From: Burkholderia cenocepacia | GTDB taxonomy: Bacteria; Pseudomonadota; Gammaproteobacteria; Burkholderiales; Burkholderiaceae | Direction: 5' to 3' | Assembly (NCBI RefSeq): GCF_900446215.1 | Contig: NZ_UAQZ01000017.1 | Coordinates: 186,001 to 250,000 of the forward strand | Length of the DNA: 64,000 bases | Shown: piece by piece, positions 34,550 to 43,306 of the stretch | Position numbering within the stretch: the stretch's first letter is position 1 | How the letters are laid out: every line of letters begins with the position of its first letter | Made by a program: the position numbers and the translations under genes | Notes under the pieces: generated by a model | The model's input: the letters and a program-made list of their open reading frames with translations, nothing else | Database searches by the model: none | What the model was told of the DNA's origin: nothing

Positions 34550-34562
34550 TCAAATCTTGAAT
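34548..34562. promoter_or_regulatory. LysR-type box in the lysR/dehydrogenase divergent region
   Basis: ATTCAA and TTGAAT lie three bases apart, giving a T-N11-A LysR box. It overlaps the start codon of the lysR gene and lies about 100 bases before the dehydrogenase start, a usual distance for the recognition site of a LysR activator. Confidence 0.55.
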
Positions 34563-34662
34563 CAATCAATAGTCTTTTGATGTTAGACCGATATCGATAC
34601 GATTTCTATACTCGGTTCCACCTGATGCACGGCCCGCGCCGCGCACGACGACCGAGACCTTC

Positions 34663-35601
34663 ATGACCATCGACATCCTGCTGACCCAGCCGCTTCCCGA
34701 CACCATCGACGCCGAACTGTCCGCCCGTTATACCGTGCACCGGCTGTATGCGGCCGAGCAACCGGAGGCGCTGCTCGATCGCGTGGCGCCGCGCATTCGC
34801 GGCGTCGTGACGGGTGGCGCGAACGGCCTGTCCGCCGCGCTGATGGACCGGCTCGCCGCGCTCGAGATCATCGCGATCAACGGCATCGGCACCGACGCGG
34901 TCGATCTCGACCGCGCCCGGGCGCGCGGCATCCACGTGACGACGACCCCCGACGTACTGACCGATGACGTCGCCGACATGGCGCTGGGCCTGATCCTGAT
35001 GACCCTGCGCGACCTCGGCGCCGGCGAGCGGATCGTGCGCGCCGGCCGCTGGGGCAAAACGGCGCAGCCGCTCGCGACGCAGGTCACCGGCAAGCGGCTC
35101 GGCATCGTCGGGCTCGGCCGTGTCGGACGCGCGATCGCGCGGCGCGCGCAGGCGTTCCGGATGCCCGTCAGTTACTTCGGCCCGCGCGAGCATCGCGACA
35201 GCGGCTATCGCTTCGTGCCCGACCTCGCCACGCTCGCACGCGACAGCGACGTGCTCGTGATCGCGGCCTCGGCCGATCACGGCAACGTGCTGGTGACGGC
35301 CGATGTGCTCGCCGCGCTCGGCCCCCAAGGATTCCTGATCAATGTCGCGCGCGGCAAGCTGGTCGACGAAGCCGCGCTCGTGCGCGCGCTGGCCGACGGC
35401 ACGATCGCCGGCGCCGGTCTCGACGTGTTCGCGAACGAACCGCACGTGCCGGCCGCGCTGCTCGAACTCGATCGCGTCGTCGTGCAGCCGCACCGCGCGA
35501 GCGCCACGCACGAAACGCGCGAGGCAATGGGCCGCATCGTGCTCGCGAACCTCGCCGCATGCTTCGCGGGCCAGCGCCCGCCGACCAGCGTCACCCGCTG
35601 A
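34663..35601 (+). CDS. 2-hydroxyacid dehydrogenase, hydroxypyruvate reductase-like
   Basis: A 312-residue NAD(P)H-dependent dehydrogenase with an intact catalytic triad: Arg in NVARGKLVDE, Glu in GLDVFANEPHVP and His in VVVQPHRASAT. The cofactor fold is LGIVGLGRVGRAIARRAQAF. Size and the short N-terminal domain resemble hydroxypyruvate/glyoxylate reductases of the GhrB/HPPR type. It is followed after 64 bases by an MFS carrier on the same strand, forming a two-gene unit probably switched by the divergent LysR protein. Compare the dehydrogenase at 28330-29352, which lacks the Glu; the two are not close duplicates. Confidence 0.87.
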   Translation: MTIDILLTQPLPDTIDAELSARYTVHRLYAAEQPEALLDRVAPRIRGVVTGGANGLSAALMDRLAALEIIAINGIGTDAVDLDRARARGIHVTTTPDVLTDDVADMALGLILMTLRDLGAGERIVRAGRWGKTAQPLATQVTGKRLGIVGLGRVGRAIARRAQAFRMPVSYFGPREHRDSGYRFVPDLATLARDSDVLVIAASADHGNVLVTADVLAALGPQGFLINVARGKLVDEAALVRALADGTIAGAGLDVFANEPHVPAALLELDRVVVQPHRASATHETREAMGRIVLANLAACFAGQRPPTSVTR

Positions 35602-35665
35602 GCGCCACACCGCCCGCCCGTTACAACACCGGATGCCTCCGCACGACGGAGGCCAGGAGACACGC

Positions 35666-37030
35666 ATGTCCCATCGATCCAGCGGCGCTGCCGTCGCCGC
35701 CTCGCCCGCCGCCTCGCGCACGATCGGCCGCGTCCGTTACGCGGTCCTCGCGCTGATTTTCGCGGTCACCGTCGTCAACTATGCGGACCGCGCGACGATG
35801 TCGATCGCCGGCACCGGCGTCGCGCACGATCTCGGGCTCACGCCGGTCCAGCTCGGCGTCGTCTTTTCCGCGTTCGCGTGGGCCTATGCGATCGGCCAGA
35901 TTCCGGGCGGCTGGCTGCTCGACCGCTTCGGCGCACGGCGCGTGTATGGCCTGAGCCTGTTGCTGTGGTCGGTGTTCACGATGCTGCAGGGCACGGTCGG
36001 CGCGTTCGCCGTGCAGGGCGCGGCCGCGACACTCGCGCTGTTCGTGATGCGCTTCATGCTCGGCCTCGTCGAATCGCCGGCGTTTCCGGCCAATTCGCGG
36101 ATCGTCGCCTGCTGGTTCCCGACGGCCGAACGCGGCACCGCGTCGGCGCTGTTCAATTCCGCGCAGTACATGGCCGTCGTGCTGTTCACGCCGGCGATGG
36201 CGTGGCTCACGCATGCGCTCGGCTGGGAGCACGTCTTCCTGTGGATGGGGCTGCTCGGCATCGCGCTCGCCGCGCTGTGGTTCGCGTGGTATCGCGAGCC
36301 GCACGGCCATCCGCGCGTGACCGACGCGGAGCGTGACTACCTGCGTGCTCACGGCGCGCTCGTCGATCTGGAAGCGAACCGCGTGCGCGAGCGGCCGCGC
36401 GTGTCGTGGCACGACGTGTCGCAACTGTTCCGCCACCGGAACCTGTGGGCGATCTACATCGGCCAGTACTGCATCACGGCGCTCACCTACTTCTTCATCA
36501 CGTGGTTCCCGATCTACCTGATCAAGGGGCGCGGGATGACGATCATGGAAGCCGGCTGGGTCGCCGCGCTGCCGGCGATCTGCGGCTTCACGGGCGGCGT
36601 GCTCGGCGGCGTGCTGTCGGACTGGCTGATCCGGCGCGGCATGCATCCGTCGAGGGCGCGCAAGACGCCGTTCGTCGCGGGGATGGCAATGGCGACGCTG
36701 CTCGTGCTCGCGAACGGCGCATCGTCGAACGCGGTCGTGATCGCGCTGATGACGATCGCGTTCTTCGGCAAGGGGCTCGCGGCGGTCGGCTGGGCCGTGC
36801 TCGCCGACACGGCGCCGGAAGGCATGGTCGGGCTGAGCGGCGGCGTGTTCAACGGCCTCGGCAACATCGCCGGGATCGTCACGCCGCTCGTGATCGGCTA
36901 CTTCGTCGCCAGCACCGGCTCGTTCGCCGGCGCGTTGTGGTTCGTCGCCGCGCACGGACTGATCGGCATTGCGGCGTACGTATGGCTCGCGGGCCGCTTC
37001 GAGCGCATCCGCATCGCGCCGGCCGCATGA
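35666..37030 (+). CDS. MFS transporter of the anion/sugar-acid symporter type
   Basis: A 454-residue, twelve-span carrier. NYADRATMSIAG in helix 1 and GQIPGGWLLDRFGARRVYG after helix 2 are hallmarks of the anion:cation symporter group that includes glucarate, galactonate and hexuronate carriers; RFMLGLVESPAFPANSRIV and LTYFFITWFPIYL add support. AGGAGACACGC precedes the ATG. Gene order suggests it imports the hydroxy acid that the upstream dehydrogenase uses. Exact substrate unknown. Confidence 0.87.
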   Translation: MSHRSSGAAVAASPAASRTIGRVRYAVLALIFAVTVVNYADRATMSIAGTGVAHDLGLTPVQLGVVFSAFAWAYAIGQIPGGWLLDRFGARRVYGLSLLLWSVFTMLQGTVGAFAVQGAAATLALFVMRFMLGLVESPAFPANSRIVACWFPTAERGTASALFNSAQYMAVVLFTPAMAWLTHALGWEHVFLWMGLLGIALAALWFAWYREPHGHPRVTDAERDYLRAHGALVDLEANRVRERPRVSWHDVSQLFRHRNLWAIYIGQYCITALTYFFITWFPIYLIKGRGMTIMEAGWVAALPAICGFTGGVLGGVLSDWLIRRGMHPSRARKTPFVAGMAMATLLVLANGASSNAVVIALMTIAFFGKGLAAVGWAVLADTAPEGMVGLSGGVFNGLGNIAGIVTPLVIGYFVASTGSFAGALWFVAAHGLIGIAAYVWLAGRFERIRIAPAA

Positions 37031-37055
37031 GCGCCGCGGCCGCACGCCGGCGCCG

Positions 37056-38024
37056 TCACGCGCGCTGGCGGCTGCTCGGCACGTGCTCCGTCGTCAGCCG
37101 GTCGAGTTCGCGCAGATCGTTCTCCAGCGCGGGCGTGAGCGTCGTGCGCAGGTGGTCGAGGAAGGTGCGGATCTTCGCATCGAGATAGCGGCGCGTCGCG
37201 TAGACCGCATAGACGCTCACCGTCTGCAGCCGGTACTCGGGCAGCACGCGGATCAGGCGCCCTTCGCGGATATCGTCGAGCACCGTATACAGCGCCACGC
37301 ACGCGATCCCGCGCCCGGCGCGCACCGCGACGCACAGCGCGTCCGGCACGTTGACCTGGAACGGCGCCGGCTGCAGCTCGTAGACGGTTTCCTCGCCGTC
37401 GCTGCGCTCCAGGCGCCATTCGCCGGCCGGCGACGCGGGCGTGTCGAGGCGCAGGCACACGTGGTTCGGCAGTTCGTCGGGCGTCTGCGGCGTGCCGTGC
37501 CGCGCCAGGTATTCGCGCGACGCGACGAGTACGCTGCAGCTCGTGCCGCAGGTCTGCGCGACATAGCCCGAATCGGGCAGCTGCGACGCGGTCACGATCG
37601 ACACGTCATACCCCTCTTTGACCAGGTTCGGCATCCGCTGCGCCAGCGTCAGCTCGACCGATACGTCGGGGTTGTCCTCCTGGTAGCGAACGATCGACGA
37701 CACGACATGACTCTGCCCGAGCCCCGTCATCGCGTGAATGCGCATCTTGCCGCTCGGCCGCAGCAGCGCGTTACGCGCCTCCGCGTTCGCGTAGTCGATT
37801 TCCGCGAGGATCGATTTCGCGCGCTCGAAATAGCGCTCGCCGCTTTCGGTCAGGCCGAGGTGGCGGGTCGTGCGATGCAGCAGGCGCGTCTGTACGTGGG
37901 CTTCGAGGTTCGAGACCGCGCGCGACACCTGCGCGGTGGTCGCGTCGATTTCCTTCGCGACCGCAGTAAAACTGCCGGCTTCGACGACGCGCACGAACAG
38001 GCGCATGTTTTCGAGCATGTCCAT
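37056..38024 (-). CDS. LysR-family transcriptional regulator
   Basis: A 322-residue LysR protein of the group with the MDMLENMRLFVRVVEAGSF start and TTAQVSRAVSNLEAHVQTRL recognition helix. The ligand domain contains MRIHAMTGLGQSHVV and QLPDSGYVAQTCGTS. This branch includes many uncharacterised Burkholderia regulators. It converges with the MFS gene (25 bases apart) and is divergent from the HPP-CBS gene, with 362 bases between; that gene may or may not be its target. Confidence 0.87.
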   Translation of the reverse strand: MDMLENMRLFVRVVEAGSFTAVAKEIDATTAQVSRAVSNLEAHVQTRLLHRTTRHLGLTESGERYFERAKSILAEIDYANAEARNALLRPSGKMRIHAMTGLGQSHVVSSIVRYQEDNPDVSVELTLAQRMPNLVKEGYDVSIVTASQLPDSGYVAQTCGTSCSVLVASREYLARHGTPQTPDELPNHVCLRLDTPASPAGEWRLERSDGEETVYELQPAPFQVNVPDALCVAVRAGRGIACVALYTVLDDIREGRLIRVLPEYRLQTVSVYAVYATRRYLDAKIRTFLDHLRTTLTPALENDLRELDRLTTEHVPSSRQRA

Positions 38025-38304
38025 TGAATTGGCTTGGGGAGAGTCAGTGGGGAGGCGTCGGCGGCGCTCGCGTCAGAGGGGCAACGGAACACGGCCGCGA
38101 ACCACGTCGAATCGATCACCGTGCCGGGGAGAAGGCGGGAGAGCGGGCATCGCGTACGGGGTTCTGGCATGACGGGGGAATTCAGTGCGCCGAATTGTAC
38201 GCCGCTGCAGACGAATTTGGGCGATTGTGCGCACGCAAGTTCTCATCCGGTGAAAGCATTTTGCAAGACTTGCGCGTCGCACGCGTGCAACGACGCGATG
38301 CCTC

Positions 38305-38334
38305 GCGACAATTTGTATCACAACACGATATAAT
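38305..38334 (+). promoter_or_regulatory. Promoter of the HPP-CBS gene
   Basis: GCGACA (38305-38310) and a perfect TATAAT (38329-38334) are 18 bases apart; transcription would begin about 45 bases before the ATG at 38387. The rest of the 38025-38386 gap holds no gene that I can support. Confidence 0.5.
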
Positions 38335-38386
38335 TCCGGGCTTGGCCGCCGCGCCCTAGCGTTGTCATTTTTACCGCTTACCGTCC

Positions 38387-39562
38387 ATGTCGTCAGGCTC
38401 CTCCCCGTCGCGCCGCACGTTGCGGCAGTGGCTGCACAGCTTCATTCCCCATCCGATGACACTCGGCTGGCGCGAGCGCCTGCGCTCGTGCACCGGCGCG
38501 CTCGTCGGCATCGCGACGGTCGGCGTCACGATGCGGCTGCTGCCCGGCGTGCCGGGCCTCGTGCCGCTGCTCGTCGCGCCGATGGGCGCGTCGGCCGTGC
38601 TGCTGTTCGCGGTGCCGGCGAGCCCGCTCGCGCAACCCTGGTCGATCATCGGCGGCAATCTCGTCGCGGCGACGGTCGGCGTCGCGTGCGCGCAATGGAT
38701 CGCCGACCCGATCACGGCCGCCGCGGTCGCGATCGCCTGCGCGATCGGCGGCATGTTCGCGCTGCGCTGCGTGCATCCGCCGTCGGGCGCCGTCGCGCTC
38801 ACGGCCGTGGTCGGCGGCCCGGCGATTCATGCGCTCGGCTTCGGCTTCGTCCTGCAGCCGATCGCGCTGCAATCGGCGATCCTGCTGTCGGCCGCGCTCG
38901 TCTATCACGCGCTGACCGGGCACCGCTACCCGCACGGCGGCGTGCGCCCCGAAGCGAAACCGCAGACCGGCGGCGCCGCCCCGGCGCGCGGCGGCTTCAC
39001 GCGCGGCGACCTCGACGCGGTGCTGAAGCGCCGCAGCGAATGGCTCGACGTCGATCCGGACGATCTCGAAACACTGCTGCGCGAAACCGAAATGCAGGCT
39101 TATACGCGCACGTTCGGCCAGTTGAAGTGCGCCGACCTGATGACGAAGCATGCGATCGAGGTCGCGCCGTCGACGTCGGTCGCGGCCGCGCTCACGCTGC
39201 TCGATCGCCACCGCGTGAAGGCGCTACCGGTGGTCGACGGCGAAGGCCGCCTGACCGGCATCGTCACGCGCGCCGACCTCACGCGTCAGTTGCGCCGTCC
39301 GGCCCCGCTGTGGCAGCGGTTGTCCGCGCGGTTGCCGCAATCGTTCGGCGGCCAGCCCGCGAGCGTCGCATCCGTGATGACGCGCGACGTCGCATCGGTG
39401 CCGGAAACCATGCCGATTACGGCGCTCGTGCCGCTGTTCACGCATTCGGGCCACCACCATATTCCGGTCGTCGATGCGTCGCGCCGGCTCGTCGGCATCA
39501 TTACGCAGACGGATCTCGTCACGGGCCTGTATCAGCAGACCCAAATGCTCGAGGCCGCGTAG
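38387..39562 (+). CDS. HPP family membrane protein with two CBS domains
   Basis: A 391-residue protein. The N-terminal 190 residues form the HPP domain, four to five membrane spans with VAPMGASAVLLFAVPASPLAQP and the name-giving RCVHPPSGAVAL. Two CBS domains follow (about 235-290 and 325-380; CADLMTKHAIEVAPSTS and VASVMTRDVASVPETMP), which usually bind adenine nucleotides. HPP proteins are implicated in nitrite or anion transport in plastids and cyanobacteria; bacterial roles are little known. It is separated by 123 bases from a MarR gene on the same strand. Confidence 0.85.
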   Translation: MSSGSSPSRRTLRQWLHSFIPHPMTLGWRERLRSCTGALVGIATVGVTMRLLPGVPGLVPLLVAPMGASAVLLFAVPASPLAQPWSIIGGNLVAATVGVACAQWIADPITAAAVAIACAIGGMFALRCVHPPSGAVALTAVVGGPAIHALGFGFVLQPIALQSAILLSAALVYHALTGHRYPHGGVRPEAKPQTGGAAPARGGFTRGDLDAVLKRRSEWLDVDPDDLETLLRETEMQAYTRTFGQLKCADLMTKHAIEVAPSTSVAAALTLLDRHRVKALPVVDGEGRLTGIVTRADLTRQLRRPAPLWQRLSARLPQSFGGQPASVASVMTRDVASVPETMPITALVPLFTHSGHHHIPVVDASRRLVGIITQTDLVTGLYQQTQMLEAA

Positions 39563-39629
39563 CGCGCACCCCGCCACGTCACCGCCTGCGACACGCGGAA
39601 TGCGACCATTCCGCCTGATTTCGGCCGTT

Positions 39630-39648
39630 TATATCATATTGTGATATA
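39630..39648. promoter_or_regulatory. Palindromic operator upstream of marR/ClC
   Basis: TATATCA and TGATATA flank a five-base centre, a perfect AT-rich inverted repeat 37 bases before the marR ATG. MarR proteins usually repress their own operons through such sites. Confidence 0.65.
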
Positions 39649-39685
39649 TTTACCGCCACCGTAACCGACTGCCCGACCGACCTCG

Positions 39686-40099
39686 ATGAACGATACCCGA
39701 CGCGCGCTGACGAAAGGCGATTTCCAGCAACTGTCCGAGTTCCGCTACCAGATGCGCCGCTTCGAGCGCTTCTCCGAACGCGCCGCGCAAAGCGAAGGCG
39801 TGACGCCGCTGCAATACCTGCTGCTGCTGCACATCAAGGGCTATCCGCATCGCGAATGGGCGACCATCGGCGAACTCGCGGAACGCCTGCAGGCGCAGCA
39901 CCACGGCGTCGTGGCGCTGGTGACGCGCTGCGAAGCGCTCGGGCTCGTGAAGCGCAAGCCGAGCGAAGCCGACCGCCGCCAGGTCGAAGTCCACCTCGAG
40001 CACGCCGGCGAAACGCTGCTCGCCCGCCTCGCGGCCATGCATCGCGCCGAACTGAAGTCGCTCAAGGACACGTTCCAGGTTCCCCAGATCGATTACTGA
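39686..40099 (+). CDS. MarR-family transcriptional regulator
   Basis: A 137-residue winged-helix protein with the MarR pattern: TPLQYLLLLHIKGYP, TIGELAERLQAQHHGVVALV and the wing VKRKPSEADRRQVEVHL. It lies 14 bases before the ClC gene on the same strand and behind a perfect AT-rich palindrome, so it most likely represses itself and the channel gene until a ligand binds. The inducer is unknown; phenolic acids and oxidants are common for the family. Confidence 0.87.
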   Translation: MNDTRRALTKGDFQQLSEFRYQMRRFERFSERAAQSEGVTPLQYLLLLHIKGYPHREWATIGELAERLQAQHHGVVALVTRCEALGLVKRKPSEADRRQVEVHLEHAGETLLARLAAMHRAELKSLKDTFQVPQIDY

Positions 40100-40113
40100 C
40101 CCTTGCCACTCCG

Positions 40114-41901
40114 ATGAACGCCCCACATAAACGCGATTTCTCGACCAACGAACGCCTGCCCAGGATCGCGCTGCTTGCCGCCGTGATCGGCCTGCTCAGC
40201 ACGCTTGCCGCGTTCGTGCTGCTGAGCCTGATCCACCTGTTCACGAACCTGTTCTTCTTCCAGCAGTTCTCGTTCGCCGATCATTCGCCCGCGAACAACA
40301 CGCTCGGCGCCTGGGTGATCGCCGTCCCGGTGATCGGCGGGCTGATCGTCGGCCTGATGGCGCGTTTCGGTTCGGAGAAGATTCGCGGCCACGGCATTCC
40401 GGAAGCGATCGAGGCGATCCTGTTCGGCAAGAGCCGCATGTCGCCGAAGGTCGCGATCCTCAAGCCGCTGTCGTCCGGCGTCGTGATCGGCAGCGGCGGC
40501 CCGTTCGGCGCCGAAGGCCCGATCATCATGACGGGCGGCGCGCTCGGCTCGCTGATCGCGCAGTGCGTGCACGTGACCGCCGCCGAGCGCAAGACGCTGC
40601 TCGTCGCCGGTGCAGCCGCCGGCATGACCGCCGTGTTCGGCACGCCGGTCGCCGCCGTGCTGCTCGCGGTCGAGCTGCTGCTGTTCGAATGGCGCCCGCG
40701 CAGTTTCCTGCCGGTCGCGCTGGCGTGCGCGGTGGCCGGCTTCGCACGCGCGGTGTTCTTCGGCGTCGATCCGCTGTTTCCGCTGACGACCGCCGCGCCC
40801 ACGCCCGTCGCGCTGCTGTCGTGCATCGTCGCGGGTCTGCTGTCGGGTGCGCTCGCATGCGGCCTGTCGGCGGCGCTCTACCGCGTCGAAGACACCTTCG
40901 CGAAGCTGCCCGTGCACTGGATGTGGTGGCCCGCGCTCGGCGCGATCGTGATCGGCGTCGGCGGCTGGCTCGAGCCGCGCGCGCTCGGCGTCGGCTACGA
41001 CGTGATCGGCGACCTGCTGCACCAGCACATCGTGCTGAAGATCGCGCTCGCGCTGCTGATCGTGAAGGCCGTGATGTGGGTGATCGCGCTCGGCTCCGGC
41101 ACGTCGGGCGGGGTGCTCGCCCCGCTGCTGATGCTCGGCGCCGGCCTCGGCACTGTGCTGTCGCCGGTCTTGCCGGGCGGCGATCCGGCGCTGTGGCCGC
41201 TCGTGTGCATGGCCGCGACGCTCGGCGCGACGCTCGGCGCCCCGCTCACCGCGATCGTGTTCGCCTTCGGCCTCACGCACGACACCAATGCGCTGCTGCC
41301 GCTGCTCGCGGCGACGCTCGTCGCGCACGGCTTCGCGACCATCGTGATGAAGCGCTCGATCATGACGGAAAAGATCGCACGCCGCGGCTACCACATCTAT
41401 CGCGAATACGGCGTCGATCCGCTGGAGCGGCACGACATCGGCGAAGTGATGACGTCGGCCGATCTGCTCGTCGCGATCGACGGCACCGCGACGCTCGATA
41501 CCGTCGAGACGCAATACTTCGGCGCGAAGCAGACACACCGCGCGTACCCGGTCGTGCAGAACGGCCGCCTGCTCGGCCTCGTCGATCGCGCGACGCTCGA
41601 CGCGCAACGTGCGCAGGCTGGCGCCGACACGCCGATCTCGGCCGCGTTCGCCGATCGTGCACCGGCCGTCGCGCTGGCGCACGAAACCTGCCGCGTCGTC
41701 GCGTCGCGCCTGGCGATGCTCGGCCTCGAACGCCTGCCGGTGGTCGCCGACGAGCAATCGCTGCGCATCACGGGGATCGTGTCCCGCAGCGACCTGATCA
41801 AGCCGGCGCTCCAGCACTTCGACGACGAACACAAGCGCGAGCGCTTCCGTCCGGTCGTCCCGGTCAACCTGCGCGGCATCGGCTCGCGCAAGGCCGGCTG
41901 A
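40114..41901 (+). CDS. ClC-type chloride channel/antiporter with CBS domains
   Basis: A 595-residue protein. The ClC core (first 430 residues) shows the anion-selectivity motifs GSGGPFGAEGPI, whose Glu corresponds to the gating glutamate, and GSGTSGGVLAPLLMLG. A C-terminal pair of CBS domains (about 440-580) makes it longer than E. coli ClcA and closer to CBS-bearing bacterial homologues. ClC proteins exchange chloride for protons, or expel fluoride in some branches. The fluoride branch normally has an altered selectivity motif, not seen here. It is coupled to the marR gene upstream. Confidence 0.88.
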   Translation: MNAPHKRDFSTNERLPRIALLAAVIGLLSTLAAFVLLSLIHLFTNLFFFQQFSFADHSPANNTLGAWVIAVPVIGGLIVGLMARFGSEKIRGHGIPEAIEAILFGKSRMSPKVAILKPLSSGVVIGSGGPFGAEGPIIMTGGALGSLIAQCVHVTAAERKTLLVAGAAAGMTAVFGTPVAAVLLAVELLLFEWRPRSFLPVALACAVAGFARAVFFGVDPLFPLTTAAPTPVALLSCIVAGLLSGALACGLSAALYRVEDTFAKLPVHWMWWPALGAIVIGVGGWLEPRALGVGYDVIGDLLHQHIVLKIALALLIVKAVMWVIALGSGTSGGVLAPLLMLGAGLGTVLSPVLPGGDPALWPLVCMAATLGATLGAPLTAIVFAFGLTHDTNALLPLLAATLVAHGFATIVMKRSIMTEKIARRGYHIYREYGVDPLERHDIGEVMTSADLLVAIDGTATLDTVETQYFGAKQTHRAYPVVQNGRLLGLVDRATLDAQRAQAGADTPISAAFADRAPAVALAHETCRVVASRLAMLGLERLPVVADEQSLRITGIVSRSDLIKPALQHFDDEHKRERFRPVVPVNLRGIGSRKAG

Positions 41902-42158
41902 CGTCGTTCGCGTGCGCGGCGCTCTGCCGCGCGCCGCTTCCCTGCCTCACGCCGCGCCACGATACGGTGCGCCCGTCGCGCGCCGCATCGCCTTCCCGTT
42001 GCTTTCCGCCGTTTAAAGTTGGTTAACAATTCAACAGACGAAAGTTTGTCATCATGGTGCTCATGCGACGGGGCCATCCAATAGCCATTCCACTTCGCCA
42101 TTCGATAAAGAGTCGCGGCGCGGCATGCACGTACATGCCGCCTGCCGCGACCGTCACC

Positions 42159-42245
42159 TCACCACACCACGACCGGGCAGCGCACCGACCGCGCCACGCA
42201 TGACGTCGAGCCGTACACGACGCATGCCGCGCCGCAGCAACATGC
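42159..42245 (-). pseudogene. Possible remnant of a universal stress protein C-terminus
   Basis: On the minus strand, one frame ending at TGA 42161-42159 reads VVYGSTSCVARSVRCPVVVW. The pattern G-S-T/S-x-x-V-A-R-x-x-x-C-P-V-V-V is the typical end of UspA-family proteins, where the glycine/serine loop binds ATP. No start, nucleotide-binding N-terminus or open frame of adequate length is present, so only a decayed 3' end remains. The rest of the 485-base gap (41902-42386) shows no gene. Confidence 0.4.
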
Positions 42246-42386
42246 GCAGCATCCGAGCCGTCATTTGGCAAGCGCGTTAACAACTTGTTTCGGAATGACC
42301 GGAACCGTGCCCGCCCGATGCGATCTCACTTGCACGCAGCACTGCTGCGCATCCCACTCAATCAATCACGACTCGAGGGAGATAAC

Positions 42387-42719
42387 GTGAACGTGAAATA
42401 CTTACCGCTCATCGCATTGACCGTGGCAATTTCTGCTCATGCCGCTGAACCTGCCGTGCAAAACGTGGGACAAAGCCAGAAAGACGCTCCCGACGTTTCG
42501 GCGTGCATCGCCAAGACCTGGGCCGACAAGTCGCAACAACAGGTGATCTCGCAGAACGTGCTGGCCAACGGCCTCGCGACCGATGTGTACGCACCGGGCC
42601 AGCAGCCGCCGAACGGCGCCGCCGCGATGGTGCGTCCGTCGTGGAAGCCGGGTGCGAAGACGTGGGTCGGCGTGCGCGGCGATGCAGCGTCCGCCGGCGA
42701 CATCAACGCCTGCCTGTAA
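42387..42719 (+). CDS. Small secreted protein of unknown function
   Basis: A 110-residue product with a cleavable signal (VKYLPLIALTVAISAHAAE) and a short domain that has conserved-looking WADKSQQQVISQ and WVGVRGDAAS segments and two cysteines, one in VSACIAKTW and one near the end. GAGGGAGATAAC precedes the GTG start, a strong ribosome-binding site. I do not recognise a family. A perfect terminator follows the gene, so it is probably a single-gene transcript. Confidence 0.7.
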   Translation: MNVKYLPLIALTVAISAHAAEPAVQNVGQSQKDAPDVSACIAKTWADKSQQQVISQNVLANGLATDVYAPGQQPPNGAAAMVRPSWKPGAKTWVGVRGDAASAGDINACL

Positions 42720-42768
42720 CGAACGAGAACAGGCGCACCGGATGGCCTTGCGCCATCCGCTTGCGACG

Positions 42769-42796
42769 AGCCCCGCTTCGGCGGGGCTTTTTCTTT
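42769..42796 (+). terminator. Intrinsic terminator of the small secreted protein gene
   Basis: AGCCCCGC and GCGGGGCT pair around a TTCG tetraloop, followed by TTTTTCTTT. It lies 49 bases after the stop codon and separates this gene from the convergent ppnP. Confidence 0.85.
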
Positions 42797-42813
42797 GCGG
42801 CGCGGAAAGCGTC

Positions 42814-43134
42814 TTACAGGTAGCTGCAGACGTAATCGAGCGTCTCGAGCACTTCGATGTCGAAGCGGCTCTTGCCCGGCACCGAGAACGATTCGCCGGC
42901 GCCGTAGGTCTGCCATTCGCTGCTGCCGTCGAGCTTCACGCGGCACTTGCCGGCCTGCACTTCCATCAATTCGGGCGCATCCGTGCCGAAGTTGAGCGCG
43001 CACGGCAGGATCACGCCGAGCGTCTTGCGCGTGCCGTCCGGGAAGAGCACGGTATGCGACACGCACTTGCCGTCGAAATAGACGTTCGCGCGCTTGACGA
43101 CCGATACGTTGTCGAATTGGGTTGCACTGGTCAT
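42814..43134 (-). CDS. ppnP: Pyrimidine/purine nucleoside phosphorylase
   Basis: The 106-residue cupin-fold protein matches PpnP (formerly YaiE, DUF1255): [20 protein letters not shown] at the start, [20 protein letters not shown] in the middle and [17 protein letters not shown] near the end. Known members cleave a wide range of nucleosides with phosphate, yielding the base and ribose-1-phosphate for salvage. Length is normal. AGAGGC lies just before the ATG. No partner gene is apparent. Confidence 0.9.
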
Positions 43135-43306
43135 GTGATGCCTCTGATTGCTGGATGCCGGATGGCGATGGAGTTGGAGGCCGGCCGGAGCGGCGGGCCG
43201 GCCGCTATGATACCGGCTCGCGCAACGTGTATCGGAATGGCGCGCTACCGGTGCGTGCCGGGCCCACGATCGTCAGGATCACTACGTGATTCTGTGGGGC
43301 GCCGGT

